NCBI GenBank assembly: GCA_964595905.1
Contig: CAZQSU010000003.1
Location: 4,386 to 68,385, forward strand
Reading direction: 5' to 3'
From: JAFDWI01 sp964595905
GTDB taxonomy: Bacteria > Actinomycetota > Acidimicrobiia > Acidimicrobiales > Iamiaceae
Length of the DNA stretch: 64,000 bases
Shown: positions 59,728 to 64,000 of the stretch, piece by piece
How positions within the stretch are numbered: position 1 is the first letter of the stretch
Layout: each line of letters begins with the position of its first letter
The notes under the pieces: model-generated
Database searches by the model: none
Told to the model about the DNA's origin: nothing
Seen by the model: the letters and a program-made list of their open reading frames with translations, nothing else
Translations under genes and position numbers: made by a program

Positions 59728-59758
59728 TGCCCGCGGGCACCGGGCGTGCCCGCGGGCA
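59728..59758. repeat. Two copies of the 12-bp palindrome TGCCCGCGGGCA
   Basis: Copies start at 59728 and 59747, 19 bp apart. A third copy is at 57182-57193, upstream of the Dabb gene. Each is self-complementary. They may be operators, or chance in such GC-rich DNA. Confidence 0.4.
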
Positions 59759-59819
59759 GGAAGTCGGCGAGAACTCGACGACAAGGCGTTGGAACTCGGG
59801 CTCCTTGGGGGAACGCGTG

Positions 59820-59868
59820 GTCCAACGTCACAGCGACAACCGAGTGAAAAGTCGCTGTAACGTTGGAC
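59820..59868. repeat. 49-bp hairpin with 18-bp arms
   Basis: The arms GTCCAACGTCACAGCGAC and GTCGCTGTAACGTTGGAC differ by a single base, around a 13-nt loop AACCGAGTGAAAA. The ends match RYYYAAC and GTTRRRY, the core signatures of integron attC sites. There is no T-tract on either side. Confidence 0.75.
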
Positions 59869-60053
59869 GACCAGATCCCCTGGCACCCTCGAGCCCGCCG
59901 TCCAGCGCCGCACGCCGGCATTGGGCCTGACCCGTGGCCTCGCTACGACTTTGGAAGATCGCCATCCCCGATCCGGTCCAGAGCAACGTTCTTCACTCCA
60001 GCCCGTGCCTGTTCGACTCGGCGGCGGATCCAGTGCCGGATCGGCTCCGGTAT

Positions 60054-60068
60054 CTGACGGGTCGTCAG
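60054..60068. promoter_or_regulatory. Regulon palindrome 8 (CTGACGggtCGTCAG)
   Basis: A perfect 6+6 copy, 15 bp before the SDR ATG at 60084. A TACGCT hexamer (60070-60075) ends 8 nt before the ATG, so the site lies against the -10 box of a probably leaderless transcript. Confidence 0.85.
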
Positions 60069-60083
60069 GTACGCTCGGCTGCC

Positions 60084-60995
60084 ATGAGTGGCATCTGTGA
60101 TCAACGGGTCGTGATCGTGACCGGGGCTGCCCGCGGGCTGGGCCGGGCCCACGCGCTGGAGCTCGCCCGGCAGGGCGCGAGCGTGGTCGTCAACGACCTC
60201 GGCTCCGCGCTGGACGGGACCGGGTCGTCGACCGGACCGGCCGACGAGGTGGTCGCCGAGATCGAAGCCACCGGCGGCGTGGCCGCGGCCAACGGCGCAG
60301 ATGTGTCCGACTTCGACGCCGCGGAGGGACTCGTCGCCTTCGCCATCGAGACGTTCGGGCGGCTCGACGCGGTGGTCAACAACGCCGGCATCGTGCGGGA
60401 CCGCATGTTCGCGAACGCCACAGCCGATGAGTGGGACGCGGTCATGGCGGTGAACCTCAAAGGCCATTTCACCGTCTCGCGCCACGCGGCCGCGTACTGG
60501 CGCACCCGCTCGAAGGCGGGAGAGACCGTCGACGCCCGGATCGTCAACACCTCCTCGGGTGCCGGCATCATGGGTTCGATCGGTCAGGCCGCCTACTCGG
60601 CTGCCAAAGGCGGGATCGCTGCCCTCACCCTGGTACAGGCCGCAGAGCTGGGCCGCTACGGCGTCACCGCCAATGCGATCGCTCCCGCGGCCCGGACCCG
60701 CATGACCGAAGGTGCGTTCGAAGACATGATGGCCGCCGTCGACGAGGGCACCTTCGACGCGATGGACCCGGCCAACGTGTCGCCGCTGATCGCGTGGCTG
60801 GTGTCGGGAGACTCGGCCGGAGTCACGGGACGCATGTTCGAGATCGAAGGCGACCAGGTCGGCATCGCCGACGGTTACCAGCACGGACCCACCGCTCACA
60901 AGGGCAACGAGCGCTGGGACGCCGCCGAGCTCGGCGACGTCGTCCGCCGCCTCGTCGCCGAAGCCCCCGAGCCCGCGCCCGTCTACGGGACCTGA
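60084..60995 (+). CDS. Short-chain dehydrogenase, Rv3548c-like
   Basis: 303 aa from ATG 60084; the upstream in-frame stretch contains the palindrome and is non-coding. Motifs: VVIVTGAARGLGRAHALEL, NNAGIVRDRMFANATADEWDAVMAVNLKGHF, NTSSGAGIMGSIGQAAYSAAKGGIA and NVSPLIAWLVSGDSAGVTGRMFEIEG. Its closest match from memory is mycobacterial Rv3548c, beside the ipdAB genes there. A paralogue of the same type starts the operon at 20007. Likely a hydroxyacyl-CoA dehydrogenase in ring C/D catabolism; substrate inferred. Confidence 0.85.
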   Translation: MSGICDQRVVIVTGAARGLGRAHALELARQGASVVVNDLGSALDGTGSSTGPADEVVAEIEATGGVAAANGADVSDFDAAEGLVAFAIETFGRLDAVVNNAGIVRDRMFANATADEWDAVMAVNLKGHFTVSRHAAAYWRTRSKAGETVDARIVNTSSGAGIMGSIGQAAYSAAKGGIAALTLVQAAELGRYGVTANAIAPAARTRMTEGAFEDMMAAVDEGTFDAMDPANVSPLIAWLVSGDSAGVTGRMFEIEGDQVGIADGYQHGPTAHKGNERWDAAELGDVVRRLVAEAPEPAPVYGT

Positions 60996-61047
60996 GCCGA
61001 CCGGCGGATCACCGCGCCCGACCGCCGGGCTGCCAGAATGGGTGGCC

Positions 61048-61743
61048 ATGTCGCGGCCCATCCCGACGGCCGCGCCGGCCGAACCAACCGTCGTTCACAT
61101 TCCGACGGTCTGGGCGAGCCGGGTCGTGATCGCGATCATGGTGGTGGCGTTCGTCACCGGCATCATCGGCACGGCGCTGTCACCGACGCTGGTGGTCGAT
61201 CATCCGCTGTGGATGGTGGCGCTGAACGCCAACAACCGGTACCTGATCCTGGTCACCAACGACCTCGGCCCGTTCAGCTTCTACACGACGGCGATCCTGC
61301 GCCGGGTCGTCCCCTCGATCGCGTTCTACCTGCTGGGTCGCTGGTACGGGCACCGGGCGGTGAAGTGGTTGGCCGGGCGTGAACCGGCGAGCAGCGACGT
61401 CGTCTCGGTCGTTCAGCGGCTCTTCGACCGGTTCGGCTGGGGCATCGTCGCGATCGCGCCGATGACCTTCACCTGTCTGCTCGCCGGGGCCGCCAAGTTG
61501 CGGCCCAAGGTGGTCGTACCGATCGTGATCGTGTCGATCACGGCCCGACTGATGTTGATCCGCTGGCTGGGATCGGAGTTCTCGGGCACACTCGAATCCA
61601 TCGTCGACTGGATCGACCGCACCCGTGGTCCTCTGATGCTCGTCACCGTCGGACTGGTGCTGATAACCGCGTGGTCACAGCGCAAGCGCCGGGCCGAATC
61701 CTTCGCCGAACTCACGTCGCTCGAGGACGAGGCCGAGGTCTGA
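61048..61743 (+). CDS. DedA/VTT-like membrane protein
   Basis: 231 aa from ATG 61048. Four to five hydrophobic helices (about residues 25-47, 62-85, 90-110, 130-165, 200-218) and the charged segment LLGRWYGHRAVKWL followed by RFGWGIVAIAPMTFTCLLAGAAKLRP. The latter resembles the VTT/DedA region that packs a reentrant loop. Members are implicated in lipid scrambling or membrane homeostasis. The match is weak, so the family is tentative. It converges on the thiolase gene, with a strong hairpin between. Confidence 0.6.
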   Translation: MSRPIPTAAPAEPTVVHIPTVWASRVVIAIMVVAFVTGIIGTALSPTLVVDHPLWMVALNANNRYLILVTNDLGPFSFYTTAILRRVVPSIAFYLLGRWYGHRAVKWLAGREPASSDVVSVVQRLFDRFGWGIVAIAPMTFTCLLAGAAKLRPKVVVPIVIVSITARLMLIRWLGSEFSGTLESIVDWIDRTRGPLMLVTVGLVLITAWSQRKRRAESFAELTSLEDEAEV

Positions 61744-61750
61744 AGAACGC

Positions 61751-61797
61751 TTTGGGTGCCGGTTCCGGACAGCGGGTGTCCGGAACCGGCACCCAAA
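61751..61797. terminator. Bidirectional terminator hairpin
   Basis: A perfect 21-bp stem beginning TTTGGGTGCCGG with a 5-nt GCGGG loop, between the convergent ends of the DedA-like gene and the thiolase gene. The A/T tails on both sides (CCCAAAA and its complement) make it a plausible terminator in both directions. Confidence 0.75.
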
Positions 61798-61846
61798 ATG
61801 AGGGGTGCTGCGCTGGAATCAGCTCGGCATCATCAGAGCGGTACGG

Positions 61847-63052
61847 TCAGTTCAGGCGTTCGAAGATCATCGCCATGCCCTGGCCACCGCCGACACACAT
61901 GGTCTCCAGACCGATGGTGGAGTCGGTGTCGGCCAGGTTGTGCAGCAGCGTGGTGGCGATCCGGGCGCCGGTCTGGCCGAAGGGGTGCCCCAGGGCGATC
62001 GCGCCGCCGTTGATGTTGAGCTTGTCGTAGTCGATGCCGAGCTGCTCGGAAGAGGGGACGATCTGGGCGGCAAACGCCTCGTTGATCTCGACCAGGTCGA
62101 TGTCGTCGATGGTCATTCCGGCCCGCTTCATCGCCTGGCGGGACGCCTCGACCGGGCCCATGCCCATGATCTCGGGGTTCAGGCCGGTCACTCCGGTCGA
62201 CACGATGCGGGCGAGGGGCTCGATGCCCAGCTCGGCGGCCCGGGTGTCGCTCATCACGACCACGGCGGCGGCGCCGTCGTTCAGCGGGCAGGCGTTGCCG
62301 GCGGTCACGGTGCCGTCGGGGCGGAAGGCGGGCTTCAGGCTCGCCAGCTTCTCGAGCGTCGTACCCGGGCGGATGCCGTCGTCCTTCGCCACGACCGTAC
62401 CGTCGGGCAGGGTGACCGGGGTGATCTCCTCTTCCCAGTAGCCGCGTTCGAGTGCCGCCGAGGCACGGGTCTGCGACAGGAGCGCGTACTCGTCCTGGGA
62501 CTCGCGGGAGACCCCCAGCGAACTGGCGACGTTCTCGGCGGTCTGGCCCATGGCGATGTACACGTCGGGCAGACCCTCACGCGGGGTCCAGGCGCCCTTG
62601 CCGCCCGCGGCGAACTCGGCGGTCCGGGCTTCGGCGTCGGCGAAGATCTCGTTGTGCGGGCCCGTGTCGGCCATGCCGTTCATGTAGCGGCTCACGGTCT
62701 CGACACCCGCGGAGATGAACACGTCACCCTCGCCGGCACGGATCGCGTGCGCCGCCATGCGCGTGGTCTGCAGCGACGACGAGCAGTAGCGGTTCACCGT
62801 CACGCCGGGCACGTTCGGCATCCCGGACATCACGGCGACGTGACGGGCGATGTTGTTGCCCGACTCGCCCGCGGGTTGGCCACACCCCATGATGAGGTCC
62901 TCGACCTCGTTGCGGTCGAGCTCGGGGACCTTGGCGAGCAGGGCCTCGATGATCTGGGTTGACAGATCGTCCGGACGGATCGTGGTGAGCGACCCCTTCA
63001 TGGCCCGCCCGATCGGGGAGCGGGCGGTGGCGACGATGACGGCTTCAGGCAT
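61847..63052 (-). CDS. Acetyl-CoA acetyltransferase / beta-ketothiolase
   Basis: 401 aa from ATG 63052, with AGGAG 12 nt upstream. All thiolase motifs are present: TVNRYCSSSLQTTRMAAHAI with the nucleophilic Cys near residue 88, EINEAFAAQIVPS (about 325), GGAIALGHPFGQTGARI with the catalytic His (about 360) and MCVGGGQGMAMIFERL with the second Cys. NRYCSSSLQ is typical of mitochondrial-trifunctional-type or FadA-like thiolases in actinobacteria. It is not preceded by the regulon palindrome, in contrast to fadA6. A general beta-oxidation role is likely. Confidence 0.9.
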   Translation of the reverse strand: MPEAVIVATARSPIGRAMKGSLTTIRPDDLSTQIIEALLAKVPELDRNEVEDLIMGCGQPAGESGNNIARHVAVMSGMPNVPGVTVNRYCSSSLQTTRMAAHAIRAGEGDVFISAGVETVSRYMNGMADTGPHNEIFADAEARTAEFAAGGKGAWTPREGLPDVYIAMGQTAENVASSLGVSRESQDEYALLSQTRASAALERGYWEEEITPVTLPDGTVVAKDDGIRPGTTLEKLASLKPAFRPDGTVTAGNACPLNDGAAAVVVMSDTRAAELGIEPLARIVSTGVTGLNPEIMGMGPVEASRQAMKRAGMTIDDIDLVEINEAFAAQIVPSSEQLGIDYDKLNINGGAIALGHPFGQTGARIATTLLHNLADTDSTIGLETMCVGGGQGMAMIFERLN

Positions 63053-63176
63053 TGGCTTCACAAGCTCCTGTGCATGCGGCTGGCTCCGCGCGCGCACTGG
63101 GAGCACGCACGCTCGTATCGGCCCCTGTCTAGCGCCTCGACGTGACGCGCGGGCAACCCGCGGCAGTGACCGTCGC

Positions 63177-64000
63177 TCAGATGACGCCGAGGTCGGCCAT
63201 TGCGCTCGCGACCCGGACGAATCCGGCCAGGTTCGCGCCGGCGACGTAGTCGCCTTCGCACCCGTATTCGGCCGCGGTGGCCAGGCACGTGTCGTGCACG
63301 CTGCGGATGATCGAGGAGAGCCGCTCCTCGGTGTACTCGAAACTCCACGAGTCGCGGCTGGCGTTCTGCTGCATCTCGAGCGCCGAGGTCGCCACGCCAC
63401 CGGCGTTCGCGGCCTTGCCCGGCCCGAAGGCGACCCCGGCGTCGAGCAGGATCCTCGTACCGGCCGGGGTGGTGGGCATGTTGGCGCCTTCGGCGACGGC
63501 GACGCAGCCGTTGGCGACGAGTGACCGGCAGCCGGCCTCGTCGAGTTCGTTCTGGGTGGCGCTGGGGATCACCAGCTCACAGGGCACGTCCCAGACCTTG
63601 CGTCCGGCCACGTAGCGGCTGCCCGGCCGCCGTTCGGCGTATTCGGAGATCCGCCCGCGTTCGACCTCCTTGATCTGCTTGATCAACTCGACGTCGAGGC
63701 CGGCCTCGTCGACCACGTAGCCGCCCGAGTCCGAACAGGCGACCACATCGGCGCCGAGCTGCTGGAGTTTCTCGATCGCGTAGATCGCCACGTTGCCGGC
63801 GCCCGACACGATCGCGCGGCGGCCTTCGAGGTCTTCCCCGCGGGCTTCGAGCATCGCCTGGATGAAATACACCGCGCCGTACCCGGTCGCCTCGGTGCGC
63901 ACCCGCGACCCGCCCCAGTCGAGGCCCTTGCCGGTGAGCGTGCCGGACTCGTACCGGTTGGTGATGCGCTTGTACTGGCCGAACAGATACCCCAGCTCAC
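63177..64000 (-). CDS. gdhA: NAD(P)-dependent glutamate dehydrogenase, N-terminus beyond window edge
   Basis: About 274 codons run in from the right edge without a start; the internal GTG at 63902 is not the true start, because the frame continues upstream as GYLFGQYKRITNRYESGTLTGKG. The visible part contains GGSRVRTEATGYGAVYF, the nucleotide-binding GRRAIVSGAGNVAIYAIEKL, CELVIPSATQNELDE and VAEGANMPTTPAG, then GKAANAGGVATSALEMQQNA. These are standard hexameric glutamate dehydrogenase features. The enzyme interconverts 2-oxoglutarate plus ammonium and glutamate. Confidence 0.92.
   Translation of the reverse strand, partial: ELGYLFGQYKRITNRYESGTLTGKGLDWGGSRVRTEATGYGAVYFIQAMLEARGEDLEGRRAIVSGAGNVAIYAIEKLQQLGADVVACSDSGGYVVDEAGLDVELIKQIKEVERGRISEYAERRPGSRYVAGRKVWDVPCELVIPSATQNELDEAGCRSLVANGCVAVAEGANMPTTPAGTRILLDAGVAFGPGKAANAGGVATSALEMQQNASRDSWSFEYTEERLSSIIRSVHDTCLATAAEYGCEGDYVAGANLAGFVRVASAMADLGVI

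Larger units (their letters stand above)
59675..60083. other. Intergenic region with palindromes, 409 bp
   Basis: It lies between the GntR operon and the SDR gene at 60084. It holds two copies of the palindrome TGCCCGCGGGCA, a 49-bp hairpin (59820) and regulon palindrome 8. No gene could be supported here; the frames are short and atypical. Confidence 0.7.

Noticed and set aside
61847..63400. Longer thiolase frame starting at 63400
   Set aside because: It overlaps the glutamate dehydrogenase gene. ATG 63052 follows an AGGAG and begins with the standard thiolase N-terminus.

Overview
The window is about 68% GC (estimated by eye) and comes from a free-living actinobacterium-like chromosome. 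The gene content is rich in acyl-CoA metabolism: an F420-type luciferase-like oxidoreductase, paired acyl-CoA dehydrogenases and mycobacterial-type steroid catabolic proteins. The arrangement is not mycobacterial, and several promoters look leaderless, so I guess Acidimicrobiia (Ilumatobacter-like). That placement is inference. No rRNA, tRNA, CRISPR array, transposase or phage gene was seen.

The main theme is a dispersed set of genes resembling the mycobacterial pathway for the last two steroid rings (HIP, rings C and D). It includes a FadD3-like ligase (5382), a LLM oxidoreductase and a second ligase (17302/18255), an SDR, FadE30-like dehydrogenase and IpdF-like SDR operon (20007-22922), a lipid-transfer thiolase with DUF35 partner (26816-28479), an SDR (35353), EchA20-IpdA-IpdB (36290-38721), IpdC-FadE31-FadE32-like genes (47762-50956), FadA6 (54812) and another SDR (60084). 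Eight transcription-unit starts serving these genes carry the same 15-bp palindrome, CTGACG-N3-CGTCAG. It looks like the operator of one regulon and differs from the KstR2 box known in mycobacteria. A TetR gene (7019) coupled to the FadD3 gene is the obvious candidate regulator.

Other blocks: an acyl-CoA ligase/enoyl-CoA hydratase pair (1-1772); an alpha/beta hydrolase and a DUF559 endonuclease-like gene (2297-4416); ArsR plus a SulP anion transporter (7878-10054); a BlaI/BlaR1-like pair divergent from cydA-cydB-cydDC, with two BlaI-type palindromes between them (9942-17362); a PAS-GAF-GGDEF-EAL protein (22989); a MaoC hydratase and an epimerase (25257-26752); a MacB-like ABC exporter (28579-31942); a NitT/TauT-type importer lacking a binding protein (32299-35345); a uronate/sugar-acid locus of glycoside-hydrolase-like protein, LarA-like protein, UxaC and UxuB (39213-45482); a P-loop kinase and an AAA/DUF4143 protein (45582-47516); LtrA, aquaporin and RmlD-like genes (51602-54657); a GntR/membrane-protein operon (57271-59674); and a thiolase and partial glutamate dehydrogenase at the right edge.

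A second non-coding theme is a family of 43-50 bp intergenic hairpins at 3233, 4510, 4617, 45496, 47610 and, with a changed but still complementary stem, 52833. The copies bracket the DUF559 gene and the kinase/DUF4143 pair. Four 22-bp tandem repeats precede the DUF4143 gene. Assignments to mycobacterial orthologues are made from remembered family sequences, not from a database search.
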